From: Schoenoplectus triqueter | Taxonomy: Eukaryota > Streptophyta > Magnoliopsida > Poales > Cyperaceae | NCBI GenBank assembly: GCA_964058805.1 | Contig: CAXKVV010001840.1 | Coordinates: 1-38,084 of the forward strand | Direction: 5' to 3' | Length of the DNA: 38,084 bases | Part shown: piece by piece, positions 23,126 to 34,984 of the stretch | How the letters are laid out: each line of letters begins with the position of its first letter | Position numbering within the stretch: the stretch's first letter is position 1 | Program-made: the position numbers and the translations under genes | The notes under the pieces: generated by a model | Told to the model about the DNA's origin: nothing | What the model saw: the letters and a program-made list of their open reading frames with translations, nothing else | The model's database searches: none

Positions 23126-23259
23126 ATCGTTCTAAATGTTACATCATGTGTGCAAACATCCTCATGTGGCTCTACACTCCTTGTGTGAGCATTTTTGTTC
23201 ATCTCCAAAATGTACAAAACCTATTACATAATATTTTCCATTATCACCTCTATTATAAA

Positions 23260-24480
23260 ATGAATTTATTCATTATTATTATTATTATTATATTTTATTA
23301 TTATTATTATTATTATTATTTTTATTATATATTTTTTTTATTTTTAAACTCTATTTATCTATGTAGAAAAATTATTTACAAAAATAATAAGAAAAAGGGG
23401 TTAGCTATTATTTATATTTTTGGGATTTTTATAATAGCTAAAATAGTAGAATTTTATTTTTATTATTTCTAAACTCTATTTATTTTGTAGAAAATCACTT
23501 ACAAAAATAATAGAAAATAAAATGGCTATGATTTTTTATTTATATTTTCAAAATGTTCATAATAGCCAAAGTAATAGAATTTTATTATTATATTCTATTA
23601 TTCATTATGTAGGAATTATTTACAAATCAAAAGATAGCTAACTATATTATTTTTTTAGTATTATTATTATTTTTTTATTTTTAAGATCTATAATAGCTAA
23701 AAAGAAATCATTATTAATATTCTATCTTATTTATTATACTATTCACCATTTTTTATTATTTCTATTTATTATCTATAGAAAAGTATAAGATTTTTTTTAT
23801 TATTAGTTGAAAATAGCCATAAGAGATGGAATTCATTATATTTTTATTACAACTATTATTTTTATTGCATTTTATTCATCAAAAATATTTTTACTGTATG
23901 TTTGTATAGAAATAACAAAAGAAATGCAATTCTTTCTATTATAAAACTATATTATCATTCTTTATTATAGAAGAAAATGTGTTTACTATCTATTACCATG
24001 GTTGTATGTATTTTTGTATATTTTGTGCTATTTATTTTTATTATTTTTTTACAGAAAATATCAACATAATATCTATTATTATTTATTTTTATTTATCAAA
24101 GAATATAGCTAATCTCATTATTTATTATAGCATATTACTATCATCATTATTATTTCATGGAAAATCACTTGAAAAATCACTAAAATATATCTAGTTATTA
24201 TTTATGATTTTTATTTGTATTTTTGGAATTTTTATAGTATTTAAAATGGCAAGTCAAAGCTAGGTCAAATATACCAATATATGTAATGTATTTTGCTTTT
24301 AAATTGTTTTATCATGATTATATTTTTAAAACTGGAATATTATTGTATAGAAAAATAGTATGAAAAATAAGAAAATTTTAGAAACAAATTTGAATCAATT
24401 TGGAGTTCAAGAACATTTTCAAACGATTTATTTACCCTATACTATTAATATTCTGTTATTATTTAATTAATGGGTCTAAT
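23260..24480 (+). other. AT-rich block with (ATT)n runs
   Basis: Extremely AT-rich, with ATT/TTA trinucleotide runs at about 23271-23330. It matches 34930-36150 in the 3' repeat. Open frames in it (23089-23472, 23979-24194) are low-complexity artefacts. Confidence 0.75.
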
Positions 24481-24499
24481 TTGGGCCTTTGGATCTGCA

Positions 24500-26060
24500 C
24501 CAAGATTGGCGCTCATCTTTCATTTAACTTCGTTCTTATTTGGGCCGCTGGATTCACCTCAAGATTAAACCGTATGAGATGTAAGGCCCAGATCCATTCT
24601 GGATCTTTATCATTTTATCCCAAGCGTCCGATTTATTCCAAGATTTGCACTCGCATCAATACTCGTGTCTATGCGCTAATATTCATGCGCACCCGTTTCT
24701 TTGACTGTTCTGTTGACCACTTTGCCGAGATTCGCGCTAGAGGCTGTTGCCGGCGACCGGAGCTTTGTCCTTCCGATCAGATGAACCTAGTAGCATCGTC
24801 TTGTTGTCAAGAAACTCTCTGCCACACCTGATCAAAGATCAATGCGGTGCTTCATCGTATACAGGGGTACCGTTTTCCGGTACAATCCCGGTTTGATACC
24901 AATCGAGTTTCTAATCGGAAATTCAACCTAATTAATCAATGATTCTTGCAATTAACCTTCCATTATTGATCGCCTATGCATTCTAATCATGTTTGCAAGT
25001 TTGATTCTTTCTGAATTCGTTGTGTACATCCCAATTGGTCTCGATGTCGCCTGGCATGGTACCGACCATATTTGTTTTAATTGTTATACGCTAATTAACC
25101 TTCAATTATGGTGCTTCCTTGTATCTTGAATGGATCGTATGTTTCCAGATTATCATTTAAGCTACGGAATCGAGAGGATTAAGCTATCCTTCTATCGATT
25201 CAAGATTGAACAGATCGTCGACCCGGATCAGTGAAATGGGAGAGTTATAGAACTCTACTACCAATTCAATTAAATAAAATAATGAAAATGCAGAAGGAGA
25301 TCAAGACAAATTATATGAAACCTTGAACCGAAAAGCTCAAATCTTTGTCCATATGAAATTCATGGCTTATTTGAATATAATACTGGTAATTCATGAAATT
25401 TGATTGAGAGAATAAAAATTGAAAAGCAGAAATGCAAGGAAAGCATCAGAATCAATGTTATAATATTTGAATCAAATGAAAAATAGAGAATTATTATGCG
25501 GTTCAATGCAAGAGTCAAGCTTATTATACAATTCTACAAAATCATTCTCAAATACACTTTGAATTCCATAACAGTACCTAATCAAGCTTGTAGATGATGA
25601 TTGAATCTCCTAGAAGCTGCAGAATGAATTGAATTGAGAGACTAAGTCTACTATCAATTAATCCAATTGCTTTCTTGTTCTTTCTTGATTCCTCTTTGCT
25701 GGCTATCAATTGGCTTTCTCTCTCAACTATCAAGATATTCTAGCTTCTCCAAGAGACCCTTTCTGTGTTCTCCAATTCAGTTTATATAGGCTAAGAGTGT
25801 GTAATTTGCTAAATGGTGATTGGTTGGACCATTAGCACTTGGATCACGGTTTGTGTTCAATCTCCACCTTTGGTTCAGTTTAGATCAATGGTTGGGATGT
25901 ATTTGTGCTTTCTAATTACTCAATTGAGTTGGCTGTCAGTGGTTAAGCCGTTTGAGTTAGTTACAAAGGTCTTTTTATTCACTCTTTTGCCACTCTCCAT
26001 ATTAACTAACCATCACTCACTTCTGGACTGTTCTAGAACCTTCTCCACACTTGGCAATCA
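24500..26060 (+). other. Distal 5' terminal repeat, no gene
   Basis: Only short blocks align with 36190-37740. Examples are CAATTGGCTTTCT, TTTATATA near 25783 and 37511, GTTACAA..TTTGCCAC near 25955-25993, and TTCTAGAAC near 26032 and 37739. This shows common descent with strong divergence. The open frames 24400-24831 and 25813-26076 have no family features. Confidence 0.5.
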
Positions 26061-26081
26061 CCAGAGAGCTCTCTGAAATAC

Positions 26082-26088
26082 TATAAAA
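26082..26088 (+). promoter_or_regulatory. TATA box candidate in the 5' terminal repeat
   Basis: TATAAAA in the context ACTATAAAAGCC. It is preceded about 45 bases earlier by a TTCTAGAACCTT block that is also found upstream of TATATAAG at 37770. The paired position in both repeats suggests the element's own transcription start just downstream. Confidence 0.5.
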
Positions 26089-26569
26089 GCCTCTGTATAG
26101 TGAGAAATCTCCATTTCTCCATTTGAGCCCGATTTTTACTCAACTACCATTGCCATCACCTTCTTCATCAATTCATTCAATTGCAAGCTCCTTTAGTCTC
26201 TTCTTAGCTCCAGAAGTTGATCTGCCTCACCTCTTGGATCATTCTCATGCTTCAACATTGAGTTTGAGTTAGCTGTTTTCTTCCCCGATTGGTGACTTGG
26301 TGAATTACTATTTCTGAGCTTCAAAATTATCATCTTTGCATTTGAACGGCGTCGCCTTGGTGAGAGGAGGCTCTTTGTGCAATTAATTTCAACTTTGCAA
26401 GTGTACAAAGGTTAGTCCCAATTTTGATCTCATTGACTGCCTCAACTCAATTCCCTTTATTCTTTCCATATGCCTTGAAATTCATGTTTGATACATGTTC
26501 TAATCAATGAAATACACCTTTCTATCGAATGAATTTGAAGGATTCTGTCATCTCTAGTCCACTCGGCCA

Positions 26570-26576
26570 TGGCGCC
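26570..26576 (+). other. Weak primer-binding-site candidate
   Basis: TGGCGCC follows a CA at 26568-26569, as expected where a reverse-transcribed element's LTR ends. Only seven bases match the usual Asp/Lys-tRNA type site, which is short. Low confidence. Confidence 0.2.
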
Positions 26577-26984
26577 TCTCGGCCAGTCACGCGGAAGAAA
26601 AAGGAGAAGAGGAAGAAGAGAAGAAGAAAGCGCCCCCGGGGAGGCCGGTCTCGGCGCATGTGAGCCGCAGCAGAGTGGGGCCCACAGTCAGAGGGATGAT
26701 GTGCATGAGCCAGGTACGACTTCCCTTTCTTTCTCTTTTATTTAAATTCCAGTTGTATTTGAATGAGATTGGTTTACATAGTGGCTTATGCGCCTCTGAC
26801 TCATAATCCTGACAATAGGGTCCCACCTGTAAGATTACAGAGTTTAGGCTTACAGCAATTGATTAGTATACGTATTAGGGCTAATTAGGCTGAGTTGGCA
26901 TGTTCTGATTGGCTGCTAGATTAATCACTCCCCTTTAGCATTAATGACCTGCTTAACAACTGCTGAGGTGGCCTTGTAGTATCA

Positions 26985-27282
26985 TGCCATGTGGCATTAA
27001 CAGAGTGAGATGGCCCTGTGGTATTATGCCATGTGGCATAGGCTAAATGAGGTGGCCTTGTAGTATCATGCCATGTGGCATTAACAGAGTGAGGTGGGCT
27101 TCCCTGGTTGTGCCGTGTGGCATGTATTGGGGTGAGGTGGACCTGTCATAGCCTGCCACGTGGCATGCTGGTGGGGCCCACATGTCAGGTCAGTGTGGTG
27201 GTGGGGCCCACCTGGCTGAGGTGGACCAATGGGGTGCTGACACGTGGCATGAGGTGGCCCAATGAGATGCTGCCACGTGTCA
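26985..27282 (+). repeat. 42-bp tandem array of G-box-like palindromes
   Basis: TGCCATGTGGCA at 26985, 27027 and 27069, TGCCGTGTGGCA at 27111, TGCCACGTGGCA at 27154, TGACACGTGGCA at 27238 and TGCCACGTGTCA at 27271. Spacing is 42, 42, 42, 43 and 84, then 33. The linkers share GAGGTGG and a TGGCATTAACAGAGT word. The later copies hold a perfect CACGTG core, the G-box bound by plant bZIP and bHLH proteins. The array lies about 1.0-1.3 kb before the TATA-like box of the PMD gene. Confidence 0.9.
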
Positions 27283-27689
27283 TACCCTCTCTCTTCTCTG
27301 ATTCTGTGTGTATGTGTTTGGGATCCCCAGTTTGCACCCAGATGAGTCTCTGTCCCCAGATTGTACCCAGAACTGCTTTGATCAAATCTCAGCCCTTGAT
27401 TAATCCATTCAATCTGCTTTTATCCTCCCTGAATTTATTTTAATAGCTCCACTTATCCAAAAATCATGAAAATTTCACCAAAAATCCCTAAATTCATGAT
27501 GATCATCCCTGTAATTTTTTAATTCCATTTTTGCCCCTCCTTCTCTGAATTAAAAATTCTTTTGTCAAATAAACCCTGTTATTCCTTCTGAATTAATCCC
27601 TGATCTCAATTGTAGCTTTGTGTCTCTGCCAATTATCTCCCTCTTGCAGAAACCACCCTAACTAAATATCAATTAGACTTATATTGATA

Positions 27690-28250
27690 TTCATTAGGGC
27701 TTGATCTGATCAAAAGTTGATTACATGTCAACAGTTGATACAGATCTAGACTTGATCAGATGGTTGCTCCCAGCTTTGGCACCTGATCAGTCTTGTGAAA
27801 TTGACTTTCAATCCCTTAACATGAGGGTGATTTGGTCAAAGAACTGACTACTTATCAGTAATTGACACAAATCAAAGCATGGTTAGGTGGTTGCTCACAG
27901 CTTTGGCACCAGGTCAGCTTTGAAAGCAAAATCACATTTGAAATTTCTCATGACTAGTTGCATCAAAATGCTAGCTTGGCATTGACATCATTTCATGTAG
28001 CATAGGGATTATACTGCTTCAGCTCCTTTCTAGGGTTAGCTCCAAGGGCAGATTTTTAGGGTTCAACTCTGACTCCTATAGCAGGTCACTGAGGTGTGGG
28101 GTCCACCTGTCAGTGAAAATGGTCACATGGGTGACTCATCAAATAGGCTATGTTGTTAGATTCATCTACAAGGGACTGCCAGGTGGGTCCCACTTGTCAG
28201 AGAAAATATAATCAAATGGCTGACCCATCAGGAGATTTTCTCTCTCTGAA
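27690..28250 (+). repeat. Two degenerate local duplications before the PMD gene
   Basis: TGGTTGCTC(C/A)CAGCTTTGG occurs near 27761 and 27886, within units of about 125 bp. An AGGTG..GTCC(A/C)AC(C/T)TGTCAG block, followed by a CATC word, occurs near 28092 and 28180. They form part of the upstream region of the PMD gene. No coding content. Confidence 0.65.
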
Positions 28251-28295
28251 ATCTCCCGAGGGTCAGCCACCTCGAATGAATAGGAGGTGGTGGGG

Positions 28296-28304
28296 TATTT
28301 ATAT
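28296..28304 (+). promoter_or_regulatory. TATA-like box of the PMD gene
   Basis: TATTTATAT in the context GGGGTATTTATATCC, about 220 bases before the start of the open frame at 28521. Position suggests it drives the PMD transcript; this is inference. Confidence 0.45.
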
Positions 28305-28520
28305 CCTCGTCTTTCACCCTAACATTTCATTGTGGGATTAATGGATTTGTTCCGGGATTAAGCAGCGACCTCTTCTGATCAGTGGGCCATCTTTTCATTG
28401 CTTTCTATCCTTCTCTCCTCTTATGATTTATCATTAATCATCAATTTATTTCCATTTATTCATCTATCCATCCTTGAAATCTTTCAAGGGTAAACAAAGA
28501 GCCACCCACCAAGACGAGCC

Positions 28521-31500
28521 TTGAACGCTCGAAAGGCTTGCCTTGGTGCATTATTCCTCATTATTCATCACTTCATTTCTCATGACGTCTTCTCCTTTTT
28601 GGATATTGTAGTTTCATCTCATGACGCCATTCCGCGTCGCCCCTTGAGTCATTATCATTCTTTTTATGAGGATCCTAGCGATTGGACTCCTCTCGTCTCA
28701 GCCATCCGAGCGACTCCTGTCTACCCGCGAGGCGGCGGTTTATTTTTTAGGGATGATCAGCCTCATGATATCATGCCCCTTCAGCCTTTAGGCGTTGCCT
28801 CTACAGCCCCTTTGACACATCTCCTGGGCAAGGAGATCATTGACGGGGAAGCCTCTCGGTGGACTTCCGCTTCTTTTATGGCTCCTTTAGAGTGCCACGG
28901 TTACCAGCTGGAGTGGACTCGATATATACTCATGCGGGAGAGGGCTATACTTGAGCGTACTGGGATATATGACCCGATCTTTCTGTCGATGTTTCGTTAT
29001 CACATCGACACACCCTGGCTGTGGGCCTTTTGCGAGAGGTGGAACTATTCCACCAACACTTTGTTCATCGATGACCGGGAGCTGACCCCGACCCTCCTGG
29101 AGATACAGCAGTTGACAGGGTTGCCGATCTTTGGCTGGTTTTACGACGAGTTCATAGTTTCGCCTGCTGACTTGAGAGATTCATCTCGATTCCCGTCATC
29201 TTTACAGAGGGTGTATGATATATACCACCATTTGAGAGGGGGTCACTCTAGAGTCCCCTTCAGACATTGGACCGCCTATTTCACAGATCGAGTTCATACT
29301 CGTCCTGAGGGCTTAGCCTCTATTCGAGATCCTTTTGGTACAGGTCGGCTCGAGATTCACTATGATGGCCCTACCCCTTCTCAGGATGCATTGTGCTCTC
29401 ACGATATAGATCGGGAGACTTATCTGACCGCATTCATTTCCTGGTAGATCTGTTACTTTTTACTACCTAGCTCCCCAGCATACACCATCCGACCTTCTGT
29501 ATTTGTCATGGCGAGTTTGATTACACACGGCAGCAGGATTTCCTTAGCAGTGCCTGTATTGGCCAACATCTACAGGGGTCTTCGCGGTCTAGTATCATCT
29601 CGTAGTCCTTCGAGATGTAGGGAGCTGATTCCATGGCATTTGGTTAGCGGCTGGCTTCATATGCATTGGTCAGGTTCTTATGATCCTGGTATGGCTGCTT
29701 CACTGAGAGACCATTTACCTCTGTTGGGCGATTTAGCCGGAGTACAGCCCACTTCTTTGACTCCCACAGATGCCAGATACAGATTTTATAGGAGTCGTGA
29801 TCATCTGAGGTTCGCTCGAGATAGACTGATGACTCGCAGGATAGCCAGGACCGTGGAGAGGTCAGTGGTTGATAGCAGGGTTCCTTCTTCTGACCCTTCC
29901 AGCATTCGGGATAGACTGACTGACTTGGAGTACCTTGTTAGCATCCGCCAGGGCTTCCTTCCTTTTAGATCGGGTGATCACATATTTATTGAGCCCTATT
30001 CACCTCATCGGTGTGCACATCAGTTTGGGCTAGATCAGGATATCCCAGCGCCTCTTCTCCGTCCTGAGTTTTTGGCAGCTGACTTGGAGGGTGTCGGGTG
30101 GTGTTACACTCACCTCTTCCGACTAGGTACAGGTGTTCGTTGCCAGATGGTTTCCACTTCCCGAGTTCCCACTTTCTCGAGACGTTATCAGCAGTGGTAC
30201 CATGATGCCATCCGCTCTTATCAGTCATACACTCCTCCTGTAGTTGCACGTATCACTTGCCCTCGCGACGGACATGTCTTTTCTAGCGGCGATATCTCAT
30301 ACGGCCGCTCTCTTTTCCCAGACATCACTGTAGAGCCTATTGATTTCCAGGGTTTAGACAGCCGATTTTCTCGTGCTCCTGTTAGGACTACTCTTACAGG
30401 TACACTTCATTATCCCTTTAGGTTATTTCCTTTTGATAAGCCTCATCTCATTTCGACCAATTCTCTTTTGATTCAGAGTTGGCTTACGAATATGATCATG
30501 CGGAGCCCGGGTTCTCAGTCCCTCGTCCACGAGTAGTCGGCGCTCATTTCCAGCCACATGTCGAGCCACCGGCTCCAGCTACCATGGGGAGAGATCGAGA
30601 CGGCGCCTCTCAGCCGTCTTCTCCATCTTCTTTTCCTTCTCCCACTCCGGGTGATTTTCTTTACTGACTCGCCTATCCTTATTCGGGCGCACTTCATTTA
30701 CATCTCTGATTAGGGTTTATTTTTCAGCTCGTGGGACATCTCCTGTGGAGGCTACCCAAGATGACATCATAGCAGATTTATCGGCGCCTGCGAGCACTGC
30801 TATTCCAGGGTTTTACACCGACCTTGCCGTCGCAGGTTCGTGTGCTTCATTTAATACTTAGTTGCCAGCATGCACTAGTATATTCTTACATGTAGATTTT
30901 ACAGGCCCTGAGGCCGATGACATGGCATCTCCTCACCGCTCGGAGTCTTTCTTTCACGACGGCCCTGCTTCACCGTCGATCTCGCTGGTGCCCACTGGAG
31001 ACGGTGACTCATTCGATGTGGTTCTGGGGCTAGTGCTCACTCTTGTACGATCAGAGGAGGCTTCTTTAGAGCAGGAGAGTCCATTGGCTGTCGAGCCCGC
31101 AGGCGACGAGCCATTATTGATCGAGGGAGGGCCATCTCATGCTTCTTCATCTCCCGACGGGCAGCCTCTCATGGCCGCAGATGGCAGAGTCTCGACTGAG
31201 CGGGTTGCAGTCGATTATGACTCGGAGTTGGATGAGAGTTGGCTGGTGGAGCAGCTATTCCACAGCCCAGAGACGGGGGTTCCGGCTAGCGAGGGTCTCG
31301 CCGAGCCTCATGCTTCTCCCGGTACCTTATATTTCCTTTATCATTTGCTCATATTTTATTTTCCATGTATTTATGCTTTCCATTTTATTTTGTAGCCGGG
31401 TCTGGTACACCTGCGGGTCCTCCTGAGGTGACCGACATCCCTATCCCTGACTCAGTCCCGCCTGTCTCAGGCGACGAGGCGATAGGTTAGATCTTCTCTT

Positions 31501-32168
31501 CCTTCTATTTCTTCTTTGGTTATAACAATTTGTCTAACCCATTTATTTTACTTGCAGATGTTTCATCGAGGGATGTGCAGCTCGCCTTGGCCGCGCTGGC
31601 GGATGCACTCCGAGATACCTTCTTCGGGGGCTATCCGCTAGATTTCGAGATCCTGGATTCTCCGCCCAGTGGTTTCTCTTTTGATTGGTATGGGCTGATG
31701 CGGGATACCATCGCGCCAGCTCTACTCATTGCACCTCGTCTCGAGAGCACTTTCATTTCCAGGAGATGTGAGGAGCTGCTCAGGGCTTACCAGGATGCGA
31801 GCTCTCTCGTATACCAGCACGAGTTGGAGATTCATGAGCTGCGCAGACACTTGGAGACTGCTCGACTCCACTATCTTCAGCGGCTCTCTTCTTGTGCCAC
31901 TCTCCGCTCCATGGGGGTTAGTGGTGGGCCCGCTCGACTGCTCGTGCAGGAGCTAGAGGACCACAGATTATCAGTAGAGGGCTTCTCTCGACATCTAGCG
32001 GGACGTCTCCCGGAGTTGCAGATTCATTCGAGCGCCCGGGATAGTGCCTTCGCTCAGTTCTTGGACTTCGAGGCAGCTTCGGAGGAGGATAGGCACTCCC
32101 TCCATGATTATCTGGAGACTATTAGTACTGTGCTATTAGAGTTGGAGTCCCGCTTTTTGGGCCCATAG
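28521..32168 (+). pseudogene. Plant-mobile-domain (aminotransferase-like) gene, six exons, one in-frame stop
   Basis: Proposed exons: 28521-30399, 30477-30650, 30728-30835, 30905-31321, 31396-31485 and 31558-32168. All five introns (69-77 bp) have GT-AG ends and phase 1, and all internal exons are multiples of three. The frame runs through about 1,090 codons apart from one TAG at 29445, after FISW; the same frame resumes at once (ICYFLLPSS), so it looks like a single nonsense change. The PMD signature is in exon 1: WAFCERW, then ELTPTLLEIQQLTGLPI (about codons 187-203), the family's EMTPTLxDVxxLLGLP motif. Exon 4 is acidic. Exon 6 has a helical, coiled-coil-like stretch rich in Glu/Leu/Arg. 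The frame opens at a TTG; the first in-frame ATG is 28773, so the true start is uncertain. PMD proteins occur in plant transposons and in host genes such as MAIN, which acts in gene silencing and genome stability. The function here is unknown. The decayed homologue in copy A supports the exon map. Confidence 0.8.
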
Positions 32169-32984
32169 ACTGTACTTTTCATTTCTTCTTTTCTCCTTTT
32201 CTTTTTGCTATGTTTGATATAGGATGCCTTGACACTTGTTATCTTTGTTCTCTTTGTTGTGGACGATGTTTGCCTTTATTGTCATCTCTTCGTCACTTCC
32301 TCTGCAGCGCGAGGAAGTATTTTATTTATCTCATGCTGTGCACCCCCAATCTTATTTGTAAAAGCGCTCTATTACAACTGCTTCATTCTTTCGCAGCGTC
32401 TAATCATAATAAAAGGAAAATCTTACAACATCCTATTACATTTATTCTATACATCATTTCTCTTTATTTATGGCAATACAAAACTCAAGTAACCGTGGTA
32501 TTTTACGGATACCGAACCTGTCTGTATTGACCTCTAGGCCGGGTACAGAATAAACCCGTTTATCCCTTTATTACTGATGGATAAACTTACCAGTATCAAT
32601 TGGATTATGGATGCAATTGATAACACCATTTTGCGGATGCTCCTTGTATATTTAGTTGATATTTATTTGTGGAAGCTCACCCACTCTCCCCTCATTTGTG
32701 CACCGTTGCGTGCTAAAGTGGAAACTCACGTTCACTCATCTCCACTCAATTTGTTTTGTGGGGGTACTACCCTCAAACATCCATCACGCATCCCTGCGAG
32801 ACAGACTTTCATCGGGTAGGTCCGCTCTCCATGACCTGAGTCACTTCTTTAAGCGAATTACTTTATTTGACACTGAATGTCGGGCAAAAGCGTAAACCCT
32901 TAATCTGACCCCTCCATGATCTATTTTGGGATTAGAAACAGACCACCTCCTTGGGCGTATGGTACTTTTGCGGATGAATGTACC
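32169..32984 (+). other. 3' tail of the PMD gene / internal region end
   Basis: Noncoding. Its reverse complement is conserved in copy A at 430-1245, with landmarks TTTTACGGATACCGAACCT at 32490-32520 and GACCCCTCCATGATCTATT near 32907. No purine-rich tract lies just before 32985, which counts against a textbook LTR retrotransposon. Confidence 0.6.
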
Positions 32985-34079
32985 TGTGCGACCCTTTTTC
33001 GCGCGCCGCCGCACCGCCGCTGGGCGATGGGTTTTGCGGAAGAAGGACACGGAGATCCCTCCCGAGCGTGCATCTGCCGGGTGTCGGCCGATTCAGCCGT
33101 GTAGAGATATTTGGATGCACATTCAGGGGGTTTTTTAGTGATTGTGAGTTCTTGTAGATTCCGGTGGGCGCAATCCCCCACCGTTAATTACCCTGGGCTA
33201 CTAACCTCGAGGCACCTCTGGATCTTTGAAAGAGAGAAGCAAATAGTATAGTTAAAAGATGGTCAAGTGGTCGTCTAAGTTCATAAAAAGGGGTAAAAAG
33301 GGGTCCATGGAAGACGAACCTACAAACAGATCGGTTCAATCTTTATTTAACCCTATGGAAGACGAACCTACAAACAGATCGGTTCAATCTATGGAAGACA
33401 AACCTACAAACAGATCAGTTTTGTCCTATGGAAGACGAACCTACAAACAGATCGGTTCAGTCTATGCCACCTCGAGATGTAACCTGACCAGGTTAGTCTC
33501 TTCAGAGGGGCTTGAGGTGAGTCTACATACAGAACGACTCGACCTCCGTTGATCTAGAAGATAAACCTACAAACAGATCGGTTCAATCTTAACTAGTCAA
33601 CAACCAATCACACAAAATACAACTCGAAGCGCTGAGCCGGTTGATCTTGAGGTTGGTGAATCAGGAGAAGGGTGGATATGGCCCACGTGTTTCTTCTCAC
33701 CGATCTTCTAGATCATGAATTCGAAGCACTAAGCCGATTCATAAACCTAGGAAACACAATTACACACAATGTCAAACCTGAAGCGCTGAGCCAGTTCAAC
33801 ATTGAGGCATGTGTTAGTGAAGGAACCTACCTACAGAACGGTTCACATTCACTGTTTTGTGGATGAATCTACCTACAGAACGATTCAATCTCACAGTCTC
33901 GGGAAATGAGCTAGGAGGCAAACTCATCGACGGATGAGCTCAGTCTTGCTAGCTCAAATGGTCATGAATTACTTGTTCATGACACCGAGTCATTAAGATG
34001 TCGCTTCTCTCGGACATCATAATGTTCTTCTTCTTCAAAGTCGACATATCTCTCCATGCTGATGTCGTGTCTTTGGTCA

Positions 34080-34800
34080 TTCTTCAGCGAACGTCAAGAT
34101 GTTCTTGTCTCGACTAGTCATTCTATATATTGCATTACTTGTGCAAAATTACTATGTTGCCCTACACCCCTTGTGTGAGCGTATTCAATCATGAGTTACT
34201 TGCTCATGGTAATGGGTCATTAAGATGTCACCTATCTAGGACATCGTAACGTTCTTCTTCCTCAGAGTTGACATATATCTCCATGTTGATATCGTAGCTC
34301 TGGTTATTCTTCATCAAACGTCAAGATGTTCCTGTCTCGACATATTCCCTCATGTTGCATTACTTGTGCAAAATTACTATGTTACCCTACACCCCTTGTG
34401 TGAGCGTATTCAATCATGAGTTACTTGCTCATGGCAGTGAGCCATCAAGATGTCACCTATCTAGGACATCGTAATGTTCTTCTTCCTCAGAGTTGACATA
34501 TATCTCCATGTTAACGTCGAAGCTCTGGTTATTTTTCATCAAGTGTCAAGATGTTCTTGTCTTGACATATCTCCTCATGTTGCTATCGAAGCCTTAATCA
34601 TCCTACGTCAAAATGTTCCTGTCTCGACGTATCTTATTATTCTTCATCAAATGTCAAGATGTTCTTGTCTTGACATATCCTCTTATACTGCTATCAAAGC
34701 CTTCATCATTCTACGTCAAGATGTTCTTGTCTTGACACACATTCTTCATATCGCTATCGAAGCCTTAATTATTCCACGTCAAAATGTTCTTGTCCTGACT
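34080..34800 (+). repeat. Palindromic minisatellite in the 3' terminal repeat
   Basis: GTCAAGATGTTC(C/T)TGTC-type blocks recur irregularly. One at 34544-34567 has perfect 8-base arms, TGTCAAGA and TCTTGACA, around TGTTCTTG. A segment with TGCATTACTTGTGC and TGAGCGTATTCAATC is present once more than in the 5' repeat. Confidence 0.75.
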
Positions 34801-34933
34801 AATCGTTCTAAAGGTTATATCATGTTTGCAAATATTCTCATGTGGCTCTACACCCCTTGTGTGAGCATATCTGTTCATCTCTAAAAAGCTTGTTACATAA
34901 TACCTTCTATTATTATCTTTATTAGAAAGATGC

Positions 34934-34984
<51 letters not shown>

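Larger units (their letters stand above)
20560..26569 (+). repeat. 5' terminal repeat (LTR candidate, about 6.0 kb)
   Basis: Aligned with 32985-38084. By eye, 21793-22440 differs from its partner by only about 11 substitutions plus a 10-bp indel in about 660 bases. 24230-24500 differs at about 27 of 265 positions. From about 24600 onward only short blocks align. The right boundary at 26569 is a guess: a CA lies there just before TGGCGCC. It includes tandem restarts, two minisatellites, an AT-rich block and a TATA box. Confidence 0.55.

Noticed and set aside
23089..23472. 127-residue open frame in the 5' terminal repeat
   Set aside because: It is made of minisatellite followed by ATT repeats, giving an Ile/Tyr-rich low-complexity product, and it is not kept in the 3' repeat.
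24400..24831. 143-residue open frame in the distal 5' repeat
   Set aside because: Cys/Arg/Phe-rich without family features; its counterpart in the 3' repeat is not open.
29986..30249. Minus-strand open frame inside PMD exon 1
   Set aside because: It is the antisense shadow of the well-supported plus-strand PMD coding sequence.
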